From NCBI GenBank assembly GCA_023417165.1, contig JAEZGD010000651.1, positions 1 to 7,916 on the forward strand: a stretch of 7,916 nt of DNA, in the 5' to 3' direction. Below the pieces are notes generated by a model. It saw only the letters and a list, made by a program, of their open reading frames with translations, was not told the origin of the DNA and searched no databases. Below, piece by piece: positions 1 through 6,858 of the stretch. A program made the position numbers and the translations under genes. This stretch comes from Planctomycetota bacterium. Lineage in GTDB: Bacteria; Planctomycetota; Planctomycetia; Pirellulales; Pirellulaceae. Within the stretch, counting starts at the first letter, position 1, and every line of letters begins with the position of its first letter.

Positions 1-627
1 GTACAAGTGCCGGGCGATGTCCCACTTCATACCGTAGTCCAGCGCGACAATTTTTTTGCCAGCGAGGGGGCGGCCAGTGGGATTGGCGTCGAACTTGTTC
101 CAGCGGCTCAGTTCTTCTTCCCAGCCGCGCGGGCTATCGGGCAGAACTTCGCGCACTAAATCGCGCCCCACCAAACCGGGGCTGGCCTTGGCCTTGGCGA
201 CCAAGCTGGCGTCGTCCAAGTCGATCGTCGAGATAATGCCTTTAAGCGCGCCGGTTGTGCGAATCTTTCGCACCAGCGCGCGGGTGTCGATGCCCGCCAT
301 GGCCACGATGCCATGTTTGGCCAGGTAATCGCTTAGCTGGCCTTGCGAGCGGAAGTTGCTGGCGATGCGACTGTTCTCTCGCACGATGAACCCAGCCAGG
401 TGGGGTTTGGCGCTTTCGACGTCTTCTTCGTTGATGCCATAGTTGCCGATCTCGGGATACGTCATGGTGACGATCTGCCCGCGATAGCTCGGATCGGTCA
501 AAATTTCTTGGTATCCGGTCATCGAGGTATTAAAGACCACCTCGCCGTCGACTTCGCCAGCTGCGCCAAATGCGTTGCCGGTGTAAACGGTGCCATCTTC
601 CAAAGCGAGCTTCGCAATTTCTGGCAT
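1..627 (-). CDS. carA: Carbamoyl-phosphate synthase small subunit, N-terminal part (cut by window edge)
   Basis: CarA is the glutaminase subunit of carbamoyl-phosphate synthase. It releases ammonia from glutamine for CarB, feeding pyrimidine and arginine synthesis in the cytosol. Reading the minus strand from the ATG at 627-625 gives 209 uninterrupted codons to the window edge. The start MPEIAKLALEDGTVYTG and the family block FNTSMTGYQEILTDPSYRG (about residues 32-50) identify the CarA N-terminal domain, as do the YPEIGNYGIN block (57-66) and GIDTRALVRKIR (112-123). The class I glutamine amidotransferase domain begins near residue 189 (AGKKIVALDYGMKWD). Its catalytic Cys, His and Glu lie beyond the window, so activity cannot be judged. 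The usual length is about 360-390 residues, so a bit more than half is present. Upstream of the ATG only a weak purine stretch (AAGAAAG) serves as a ribosome site. No clear minus-strand promoter was found in the 440 bases upstream. Confidence 0.95.
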   Translation of the reverse strand, partial: MPEIAKLALEDGTVYTGNAFGAAGEVDGEVVFNTSMTGYQEILTDPSYRGQIVTMTYPEIGNYGINEEDVESAKPHLAGFIVRENSRIASNFRSQGQLSDYLAKHGIVAMAGIDTRALVRKIRTTGALKGIISTIDLDDASLVAKAKASPGLVGRDLVREVLPDSPRGWEEELSRWNKFDANPTGRPLAGKKIVALDYGMKWDIARHLY

Positions 628-760
628 GTGACTTTCTTGAGTGATAGAACGCGAATCTTTGTCAGAGTGCGCGTGGTGCCGAAAGTAATCTGTGCTGTTT
701 GTTCCGCCAGGCTGCCACAACTTAAAGTCGCCTGCGCAAAGCTCCCGATAGGACACGTAC

Positions 761-854
761 GGCTGTGGGTCTCCAGACGTTGGTGTCACAACCAACGAAT
801 GGACAGCCAAACGAGGAGGGTTCTTGTTGCGGCGAACAAGAGCCCTCTTTTTTT
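761..854 (+). ncRNA. Candidate structured small RNA (or leader) ending in an intrinsic terminator
   Basis: On the plus strand GGCTGT (761-766) pairs with ACAGCC (803-808), CCA (773-775) pairs with TGG (800-802), and CGTTGGT (778-784) pairs with ACCAACG (791-797) around the loop GTCACA. Together they form one continuous 16-pair arm with a six-base bulge and a small GA/AA internal loop. Eight bases later comes a strong terminator (816-854). No plus-strand protein gene lies upstream, since carA runs the other way, so the terminator would have to end a short independent RNA. A weak promoter-like pair, TTGTTC (699-704) and TAAAGT (723-728) with 18 bases between, would give an RNA of about 115 nt. 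I do not recognise it as 6S, SRP, RNase P or tmRNA. It could instead be bidirectional structure in the carA leader. The 5' end is a guess. Confidence 0.4.
816..854 (+). terminator. Strong rho-independent terminator, plus strand
   Basis: GAGGGTTCTTGTT (816-828) pairs with AACAAGAGCCCTC (835-847) over 13 base pairs around a six-base loop and is followed directly by seven T (848-854). Strand choice is supported twice. The T run follows the stem only on the plus strand; on the minus strand the stem is followed by CTCGTTTGG. The single non-Watson-Crick pair (821 with 842) is a G-U wobble in plus-strand RNA but an A-C mismatch in minus-strand RNA. Confidence 0.8.
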
Positions 855-1009
855 GCGCACTTCCCTAAAGTCTGGGCGCTGTGCTGGCAAACTCGGCCAA
901 TTCTAATGCTCGCGGCGGCGTTCGCACAGGGGCGTCAATCTAGAGAGACTTCGAGTGTCTTCGTAGGCTTGGCAGTTTTGTTCCAAGCAGGGCGAATCGG
1001 CACTTCGCA

Positions 1010-1041
1010 CTGCAAATTCCCTCGACCGCTCCGGACGAGGG
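1010..1041 (-). terminator. Probable terminator of alaC, U-poor tail
   Basis: On the minus strand CCCTCG and CGAGGG, then CCG and CGG, pair around a GAG loop, with one U-U mismatch between the two stem parts (1041 down to 1019). The hairpin lies 26 bases after the alaC stop codon, the usual place for a terminator. The tail is only AATTTGCAG, so termination may be partial. In the plus direction the hairpin is followed by a C/G/A-rich stretch, which makes that direction unlikely. Confidence 0.5.
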
Positions 1042-1067
1042 GGGCAACTTCGCCACAAACGGCCCGG

Positions 1068-2348
1068 CTAAACCGAGGTGGCCTGCTTTTCCTGGCCCTT
1101 CAGTTCATTTTGCAGGCAGCGTCCCATCTGGCGGACCGCTTGGCGCAGGCGATTTTCGTTCTCGACCAGCGACATCCGCAGATAGCCTTCGCCAGCGGGA
1201 CCAAAGCCGGTGCCGGGGCTGACCGCGACGTCGCCCTTTTCGAGCAGCATCATCGAGAAGTCGATGGCGTTCATCTTGCTTTGCCAGGGCTCGGGATACT
1301 TTGCCCAGACGAACATGCCAGCGCGCGGCTTTTCGAGTTCAAAGCCCAGACGCTTCAGGCCCTCGTACAGCACGTCGCGACGACCCTGATAGATCTTCGA
1401 CTGCTCTTCGACGGCGGCATCGGTATGACGCAGCGCCATGATGGCCGCGATCTGTACGGCCGCGAACATGCCATAGTCGTAATAGCCTTTGATCACGCCG
1501 AGGGCGCGGACCATCTCGGCGTTGCCGCTGCAGAAGCCCACCCGCCAGCCTGCCATGTTATAGCCCTTGCTCATGGTGGTGAACTCGACGCCGACTTCAC
1601 GAGCGCCTGGCGTGGCCAAGAAGCTCGGCGGCAGATAGCCGTCGTACGCGACGTCGGCATACGCGAAATCGCTGATCACCATGAACCCGTACTTGCGGGC
1701 GAGCTTGACGATATCCGCATAAAAACCCGGCTCAATCGTCACCGTCGACGGATTGTGCGGATAGTTAATGATCAGCAGCTTCGGCTTGGGATACAGGTGC
1801 TCGCAGGTGTAGGCAATATTCGATAGGAACTTGTCGCTATCGGCGACTTCCAGCGTGATGACGTTGCCGGCCGCCAGGTGAACGGCATGCATATGCACCG
1901 GAAAGAATGGCGCAGGCGAAATCACATTATCGCCAGGGCCAATCAGCGCCAGGCACATGTGGCTGAAGCCTTCCTTCGAACCCAAGCAGGCGATGATCTC
2001 GGATTCAGGATCGAGTCGCACGCCGTACTTGCGCGCGTACTTGGCCGCGACTTCGCGTCGCAAGTTCAAGATGCCGTTCGACTTGCTCTAGCCGTGATTG
2101 TTCGGATCACGGGCCGCCTTGGCCAATTGTTCAATGACCAGTTCCTGTGGGGGGTCGCTGGGATTGCCCATGCCCAGGTCAATGACGTCGTCGCCTGCTT
2201 TGCGTTTTTGGTGCAGCAGCGCGTTAATGCGTGCAAACAGGTACGGAGGCAGCGATTTCACTCGCGGCGCCAAGTTGATTTCGAACGGTTTACTCGGTTC
2301 CAGGGGAACCGGTGGATTTTGAGACGTCTGCAATTCAGCCGAAGACAT
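1068..2348 (-). pseudogene. alaC: Alanine/glutamate-type class I/II aminotransferase interrupted by an in-frame TAG
   Basis: This is a PLP-dependent fold type I aminotransferase. It resembles E. coli AlaC, which makes alanine from pyruvate and glutamate, along the whole length of 426 codon positions. Codon numbers are from the ATG at 2348, chosen over the GTG at 2357 because GGTGG lies five bases before it. The N-terminus has LPPYLFARINAL and the DLGMGNPSD block. Further on are the GSKEG block, HNP (Asn about 199), SDFAYAD (Asp about 227, Tyr about 230), the PLP lysine in [13 protein letters not shown] (Lys about 261), and the substrate carboxylate arginine in [10 protein letters not shown] (Arg about 391). 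At codon 87 (2090-2088) the frame reads TAG. E. coli AlaC has HGYSTSRGI here; this gene has HG-stop-SKSNGI. The frame is unchanged on both sides, so it is a single nonsense change (Tyr TAC or TAT to TAG), not a frameshift. It may be a sequencing error, a recent pseudogene, or a suppressed stop. It lies 198 bases after uvrA on the same strand. Confidence 0.85.
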
Positions 2349-2393
2349 AGACACCACCCGAAAGTCGTTAACACTCGCGCCGCCACCTATTTC

Positions 2394-2422
2394 AAGATAC
2401 CCGCCGGGGATAGAGATGGGAA
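2394..2422 (-). promoter_or_regulatory. Candidate sigma70-type promoter for alaC
   Basis: Reading the minus strand, TTCCCA (2422-2417) and TATCTT (2399-2394) match the -35 and -10 consensus at four of six positions each, with exactly 17 bases between. Transcription would begin near 2387, giving a leader of about 40 bases before the ATG at 2348. This would make alaC separate from uvrA. The match is moderate and was found by eye. Confidence 0.35.
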
Positions 2423-2546
2423 CGGCGGAAAGGGTTCACAGCGGAACCGCGCACGGCCTAGCGGCAGGTCCCGAGCAGTTACCATTGTCGCCACTGCTTC
2501 CTTTGGGTGGGTCCACTATGGCGAAATCTTGTCGCACTCGATCAGA

Positions 2547-5414
2547 TCACCGAGCGCGGCGCGTGACGCTGACAGTTTCGAGCAGCGGACGCAAGTAACG
2601 CCCGGTGTGGTTGTCGTCCAGTCGGAAGGCGAGTTCTTCAGGCGTGCCGACGGCCGTGATGGTACCGCCGCCCGAGCCACCTTCCGGTCCCAGGTCGATC
2701 AGCCAGTCGGCGGTCTTCAGCACGTCGACATTGTGCTCGATGACGATCACGGTGTTGCCTTTGTCGACTAGGCGGTGCAGCACCAGCAGCAGCTTCTTGA
2801 TGTCGTCGAAGTGCAGGCCGGTCGTCGGCTCGTCGAGCAAATATAGCGTGCGCCCGGTATCAACCCGCGCGAGCTCCGCAGCCAGCTTGATGCGCTGCGC
2901 TTCGCCACCGCTGAGCGTCGTCGAGGCTTGGCCGAGACCCAAGTAACCCAGCCCCACGTCTTGCAGGCTGACGAACAAGCGATGCAGGCTCTCGAAATTC
3001 TCGAAGAACGTGGCGGCTTCGTCGACCGACATATCGAGCACGTCGGCGATCGATTTGCCTCGCCATTTGACCGCCAGCGTTTGCCGATTGAACCGCTTGC
3101 CGTCGCACGCACTACACGTGACGTACAGATCGGGAAGGAAGTACATTTCGATGCGCTGGAGGCCTTGGCCTTGGCATTCTTCGCAACGGCCCCCTTCGAC
3201 ATTGAAGCTGAAGCGATTCGCCTTGTAGCCAAGCTGCTTCGACTCGCGCGTGGCGGCGAAGATCTTGCGAATTTCGTCAAACGCGCCAATATAGGTCGCC
3301 GGATTGCTGCGCGGCGAACGGCCGATGGGCGTTTGGTCGATCTCGATGATCTTGTCGATCTGGCTAGCGCCGCGCAGGCTAGTATGCGGGCCAGGCTTGG
3401 CTGCCACTCCGCCCAAGCGGCGCACCAGCGCGCGGGCGAGTGTTTCGTTCACCAGCGAGCTTTTACCGCTACCGCTGACGCCCGTCACGCAGCACAGCAC
3501 ATGCAGTGGAAAGTGAGCCGTGACATTCTTGAGGTTGTTCGTCGTGACGCCTTCGATGGTGATGGAACGCGTTTTCGAAGCGCGACGACGCTTGGTGGGC
3601 ACTTCAATCTTCGTATTGCCTGCCAGGTACGTGCCGGTGAGCGAGTTCGCGTTGGCTTGCACCTCGTCCGGCGTGCCTTGAGCGACCACAGAGCCGCCGT
3701 GCTGCCCGGCGCCTGGGCCGATATCGATCAGCCAATCGGCCTGGCGCATGATTGCTTCGTCGTGCTCGACAACTATCACGGTGTTGCCTTGCTGTTGCAA
3801 GTCGCGGAGCGCTTCGATCAAGCGTTGGTTGTCGCGTGGATGCAGACCAATCGAAGGTTCGTCGAGCACATAGCACACACCGACCAGGCCGCTGCCAATG
3901 CTGGTCGCCAGGCGAACGCGTTGCAATTCGCCGCCGCTGAGCGTATCGGCCGCGCGATCCAGCGTGAGATACGTGACGCCGACCTTATCGAGAAACGCCA
4001 GGCGTTTGCTGATTTCCTCGACCAACGGTTCGCCGATCGGTTCCAACGAAGGCGGAAAGCTGAGCCCGGCGAAGAAGCCACGGCCCTCGCCAATGGTTTG
4101 CCGCGTGATCTCGTGAATCGCCTTGCCAGCCAGGCGCACGCTGTTGGCTTCTTTACGCAACCGCGATCCGCCGCACGCCCGGCAGACGACGCTGCCGCGA
4201 AAGGTGGCGAGTTGCTTTTGTCGCGCCTCGTTGGTAGCGGTGGCCAGTTCTTTTTCAAGCAGCGTCAGCAGGCCAGGAAATTTCTTGTCGTCGCCCAACA
4301 GCAGCTTTTCGCGCTGCTTGGGTTTGTACTCGCTGAGCGGTGTCTCCCAGGTCAGTTTCGTCGCCGTGAGGAACGGTTCGAGCGCCGCCCGGCGTTTTTT
4401 CTCTTCCGCGGGCTTACCGCCTTTCCACGGCGCGATCGCGCCGCTGGCTAGCGACAGGGTGGGATCCGGCAGGACCAAGTCGGGATCGAATTCGATGCGC
4501 TCGCCGAGACCTTCGCATTCGGGGCAAGCGCCGTAGGGGCTGTTGAAGCTGAAGGTGCGCGGCTCTAGCTCTTCGAAGTTCACGCCGCACTCGGGACAGG
4601 CGTACTTAGTGCTATAGAGCACGTCGCGCCACGTCCCTTCGCCGTTCGTTTCGTCGTAGTACAGCACCGCGACCAGGCCTTCACTGTGCTTTACCGCCAG
4701 ACCAATCGATTCGCTCAATCGCGATTCAATGCCGGGGCGGATGATGACGCGATCGACGACCGCATCGATCGTGTGATTCTGTTTGGCGTTCAGCTCGGGC
4801 AAGTGATCGAGATCGACTACTTGGCCATCGACGCGCACGCGCACGAAGCCCGCTTTGCGAACTTGTTGAAAGACCTCGGCGTGCTGGCCGCGCCGCCCAC
4901 GCACCAGCGGCGCCATGATGATGGTTTTGGTCCCTTCAGGCAGGCTGAGCAAGCGCTCTTGGACCTGCTGCGCCGATTGCTGTCGAATCGGCGCGCCGCA
5001 GTTGTAACAACTGGCTTCGCCGCAGCGCGCCATCAGCAGGCGCAAGTAGTCATAGATCTCGGTGACGGTCGCGACCGTGCTGCGCGGATTCTGATTGCCA
5101 GGGCGTTGATCGATGCAGACCGTTGGTTCCAGCCCTTCGATCAAATCGACATCGGGGCGTTCGAGCTGATGCAGAAACTGCCGGGCATAGACCGACAGGC
5201 TTTCGATGTACTGGCGCTGGCCTTCGGCAAACAGCGTATCGAACGCCAGACTGCTTTTGCCGCTGCCGCTGGGGCCGGTGATGACGACCAGCCGATCGCG
5301 CGGAATATCGATATCGACATTCTTCAGATTATGCGTCCGAGCGCCGCGAATCGTGATCGAGTCGGACGATGTCTTCTCGGCCGTTTGGTTCGCAGTCTCG
5401 GGCTCGTGGCTCAT
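2547..5414 (-). CDS. uvrA: UvrABC excision nuclease subunit A
   Basis: UvrA is the damage-sensing ABC-type ATPase of nucleotide excision repair. As a dimer it loads UvrB on damaged DNA. The chosen ATG at 5414 gives 955 residues, close to the usual 940-960; a frame extending to 5534 adds 40 residues without family resemblance. Upstream GTAGG lies six bases before this ATG. All family parts are present in order: Walker [10 protein letters not shown] (about 47-55), zinc finger CPEC-x19-CPEC (273-300), CRAC (411-414), signature [12 protein letters not shown] (492-503) with Walker [14 protein letters not shown], second Walker [10 protein letters not shown] (645-653), zinc finger CEEC-x19-CSAC (744-770), second signature [12 protein letters not shown] (834-845) with Walker [14 protein letters not shown]. 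No key residue is missing, so it should work. The stop is TGA. A poor promoter-like pair (TTGTCC, 17 bases, TAGCGT) lies upstream; I cannot identify a LexA box. No clear terminator follows. Confidence 0.98.
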   Translation of the reverse strand: MSHEPETANQTAEKTSSDSITIRGARTHNLKNVDIDIPRDRLVVITGPSGSGKSSLAFDTLFAEGQRQYIESLSVYARQFLHQLERPDVDLIEGLEPTVCIDQRPGNQNPRSTVATVTEIYDYLRLLMARCGEASCYNCGAPIRQQSAQQVQERLLSLPEGTKTIIMAPLVRGRRGQHAEVFQQVRKAGFVRVRVDGQVVDLDHLPELNAKQNHTIDAVVDRVIIRPGIESRLSESIGLAVKHSEGLVAVLYYDETNGEGTWRDVLYSTKYACPECGVNFEELEPRTFSFNSPYGACPECEGLGERIEFDPDLVLPDPTLSLASGAIAPWKGGKPAEEKKRRAALEPFLTATKLTWETPLSEYKPKQREKLLLGDDKKFPGLLTLLEKELATATNEARQKQLATFRGSVVCRACGGSRLRKEANSVRLAGKAIHEITRQTIGEGRGFFAGLSFPPSLEPIGEPLVEEISKRLAFLDKVGVTYLTLDRAADTLSGGELQRVRLATSIGSGLVGVCYVLDEPSIGLHPRDNQRLIEALRDLQQQGNTVIVVEHDEAIMRQADWLIDIGPGAGQHGGSVVAQGTPDEVQANANSLTGTYLAGNTKIEVPTKRRRASKTRSITIEGVTTNNLKNVTAHFPLHVLCCVTGVSGSGKSSLVNETLARALVRRLGGVAAKPGPHTSLRGASQIDKIIEIDQTPIGRSPRSNPATYIGAFDEIRKIFAATRESKQLGYKANRFSFNVEGGRCEECQGQGLQRIEMYFLPDLYVTCSACDGKRFNRQTLAVKWRGKSIADVLDMSVDEAATFFENFESLHRLFVSLQDVGLGYLGLGQASTTLSGGEAQRIKLAAELARVDTGRTLYLLDEPTTGLHFDDIKKLLLVLHRLVDKGNTVIVIEHNVDVLKTADWLIDLGPEGGSGGGTITAVGTPEELAFRLDDNHTGRYLRPLLETVSVTRRAR

Positions 5415-5595
5415 CACCTGCCTACTACTGGCGTAGAAAAGGGGATTCCAAACTTTCCACGCTAACATGGCGGCGACCAGGGGACAACATGGGACCGCGG
5501 AGCCGCGGCGGGCCGCACCCGGCCTACGCGCCACGCCTGCGGCGGCATAAACTTCTGACAGAGAAGGACTTCAGGCAATCTTGGACCGACATTTC
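5415..5595. promoter_or_regulatory. Divergent spacer between uvrA and dgt
   Basis: The two genes are transcribed away from each other, so these 181 bases must hold both start signals unless transcription begins further in. By eye I find no good consensus promoter for either gene. A GC-rich direct and inverted repeat of CCGCGG (5495-5500 and 5503-5508, two bases apart) sits near the middle and could form a small hairpin or a protein site. No gene is seen here. Confidence 0.5.
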
Positions 5596-6726
5596 ATGGC
5601 CAGCCCCACCCCCGACGACTGGACCGGAGTGCAATCATTTGCCGAGCGCGAAGCGCTGCTGCTTGCGCCCTTTGCCATGCGGAGCGTCGATTCGCGTGGG
5701 CGAAAACGCACAGAGCCTTCGCACCCCTACCGCAGTCCCTATCAGCGCGATCGCGACCGCATTTTGCACTCGTCGGCCTATCGCCGCTTGAGTGGCAAGA
5801 TGCAGGTCTTCACCGGCGACATGGGGGACTATCACCGCACGCGATTAACGCACACGCAGGAAGTCGCTTCGATCGCCCGGACGATTGGCCGCGCCTTACG
5901 GCTGAACGAAGATTTGATCGAAGCCCTGGCTCTGTTTCACGATATTGGGCATCCCCCTTTTGGCCATGCGGGCGAGGACGCGCTCGACGAATGCCTGCAC
6001 GCGCTGGGCGGCTTTTCGCACAATCGTTATGCATTCACGATCGCCGAGGAATTAGAGACGCGCTATCAGTCGTTTCCCGGCTTGAATCTGACGTACGAAG
6101 TGCTGGAAGGGCAGCTGACGCGCGCCGAGAAAAAGGCCTCGCCTGACGGCACGTTGCTCGAGGTGCAGGTGGTCGATGCTGCCGACAGCATGACCTATGA
6201 TGCCCACGACACCGACGATGCGGTGAAGCTCGGCTTTGTGACGATCGAAGAACTCGAGCAGTTGCCGCTGATTCGCGACACCATGAAAAGTGTGCGACAA
6301 AAATATGGCCTGCTCACCGGTTTTGAAGAACGCAAGGCGATTGTGCATGAGTTGATCGATCGCCAGGTGACTGAGCTATTGCGCGTGAACGGCAAACTAT
6401 TGGCGGCGGCCGATTTTCGTTCCGCCACCGAAGCCCGCGCGAATTTTCGCATCGACTTTACGCCCGAGTTGGCCGCGCAGAAGGTAGAGTTAGAAAGATT
6501 CCTGTACCAACGGGTTTATCGCCATCAGCGCATCTTGGATGTGCGTGTCGAAGCCCAGCGACGGTTGAAAGCGATCTTTGCTGGTTTTCTCGCACGGCCC
6601 GAATTGCTGCCCGAGCGTTATCGCCGTCGCGCCCAGGATGTCGGTTTAGAACGTTCGGTGGGCGATTACCTGGCGGGCATGACCGATCGTTATTGCGATG
6701 CCCAATACGAGAAGTTGCAACGTTAA
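5596..6726 (+). CDS. dgt: Deoxyguanosinetriphosphate triphosphohydrolase-like protein (HD superfamily dNTPase)
   Basis: This family removes triphosphate from dGTP or other dNTPs, giving the nucleoside, and so trims the nucleotide pool in the cytosol. The ATG at 5596 gives 376 residues, typical of the shorter Dgt-like class (E. coli Dgt is about 505). A TTG at 5581 in the same frame is possible but has a poorer ribosome site; GGA lies ten bases before the ATG. The conserved N-terminal arginine-rich stretch RSPYQRDRDRILHSSAYRRL (46-65) is followed by the HD metal ligands: His86 (RLTHTQEV), His115-Asp116 (LFHDIGHPPFGH) and Asp197 in VVDAADSMTYDAHDTDDA. GLNLTYEVLEG (162-172) is also typical. The substrate cannot be told from sequence; many of this class act on several dNTPs and need an activating dNTP. 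The stop is TAA. It is divergent from uvrA and followed by a separate promoter at 6736. Confidence 0.93.
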   Translation: MASPTPDDWTGVQSFAEREALLLAPFAMRSVDSRGRKRTEPSHPYRSPYQRDRDRILHSSAYRRLSGKMQVFTGDMGDYHRTRLTHTQEVASIARTIGRALRLNEDLIEALALFHDIGHPPFGHAGEDALDECLHALGGFSHNRYAFTIAEELETRYQSFPGLNLTYEVLEGQLTRAEKKASPDGTLLEVQVVDAADSMTYDAHDTDDAVKLGFVTIEELEQLPLIRDTMKSVRQKYGLLTGFEERKAIVHELIDRQVTELLRVNGKLLAAADFRSATEARANFRIDFTPELAAQKVELERFLYQRVYRHQRILDVRVEAQRRLKAIFAGFLARPELLPERYRRRAQDVGLERSVGDYLAGMTDRYCDAQYEKLQR

Positions 6727-6735
6727 TGCGACAAC

Positions 6736-6764
6736 TTGGCACTGCTTCGGACCCCAACTATACT
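6736..6764 (+). promoter_or_regulatory. Strong sigma70-type promoter of the PIN-TRAM gene
   Basis: TTGGCA (6736-6741) and TATACT (6759-6764) are separated by exactly 17 bases; each matches the consensus at five of six positions. Transcription would start near 6771, leaving a leader of about 88 bases before the ATG at 6859. It begins ten bases after the dgt stop, so the downstream gene need not depend on dgt transcription. Confidence 0.7.
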
Positions 6765-6769
6765 GGGGT
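6751..6769. repeat. 19-base palindrome over the -10 box (operator-like)
   Basis: ACCCCA (6751-6756) and TGGGGT (6764-6769) are perfect inverted arms around seven central bases. The -10 hexamer TATACT lies inside the palindrome, from its centre to the first base of the right arm. The size and place fit a site for a dimeric repressor that would block RNA polymerase. The regulator is unknown, and a six-base arm can arise by chance. Confidence 0.4.
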
Positions 6770-6831
6770 ATTCCTGCCCCTTCGCCGCCCGCTTGTAGTT
6801 ACCAGAAACTCGCGGCTGAAGATCCACATTT

Positions 6832-6846
6832 GCCGCCCTGGGCGGC
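6832..6846 (+). promoter_or_regulatory. GC hairpin in the leader just before the PIN-TRAM start
   Basis: GCCGCC (6832-6837) and GGCGGC (6841-6846) pair perfectly around CTG, 12 bases before the ATG at 6859. The following GTTGTTTCTCC is only weakly T-rich. It might act as a weak terminator of dgt readthrough or influence ribosome loading; no Shine-Dalgarno sequence lies between it and the ATG. Confidence 0.35.
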
Positions 6847-6858
6847 GTTGTTTCTCCT

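Larger units (their letters stand above)
628..1067. other. Non-coding region between carA and alaC
   Basis: This 440-base gap has no credible protein gene; open frames through it have no family resemblance and run into carA or alaC antisense. It holds the upstream region of carA (minus), a nested stem-loop plus strong terminator reading in the plus direction (761-854), and a GC-rich hairpin following alaC on the minus strand (1019-1041). Between the two terminator-like elements (855-1018) I see nothing distinctive. The arrangement looks like a short plus-strand transcript converging on the end of alaC. Confidence 0.6.

Noticed and set aside
765..1826. A 353-codon open frame on the plus strand
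   Set aside because: It is mostly antisense to the alaC coding region and reads through the terminator at 816-854; the translation is low-information.
1068..2069. A separate 333-residue aminotransferase starting at TTG 2069
   Set aside because: The reading frame continues unchanged upstream through the TAG into the missing N-terminal part of the same family, and there is no ribosome site before the TTG.
1068..2090. Genome-wide reassignment of TAG to an amino acid
   Set aside because: alaC itself ends with TAG at 1070-1068, followed at the right distance by a terminator-like hairpin. Reading through would add a long unrelated tail. TAG therefore seems to be a normal stop here.
2349..2546. 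A terminator for uvrA
   Set aside because: Only short GC pairings such as GCGG-TT-CCGC were seen, with no T run; nothing convincing.
2928..4451. A 507-codon open frame on the plus strand
   Set aside because: It is wholly antisense to uvrA, whose motifs are unmistakable, and its translation shows no family resemblance. Long antisense frames are common in GC-rich genes.
5495..5508. Pair of CCGCGG repeats as a regulatory site
   Set aside because: The unit is its own reverse complement and is common by chance in GC-rich DNA; the possible stem is only four pairs.
5415..5534. A 40-residue N-terminal extension of uvrA
   Set aside because: The extra residues do not resemble UvrA, the ATG at 5414 has a ribosome site, and the length from there is normal for the family.
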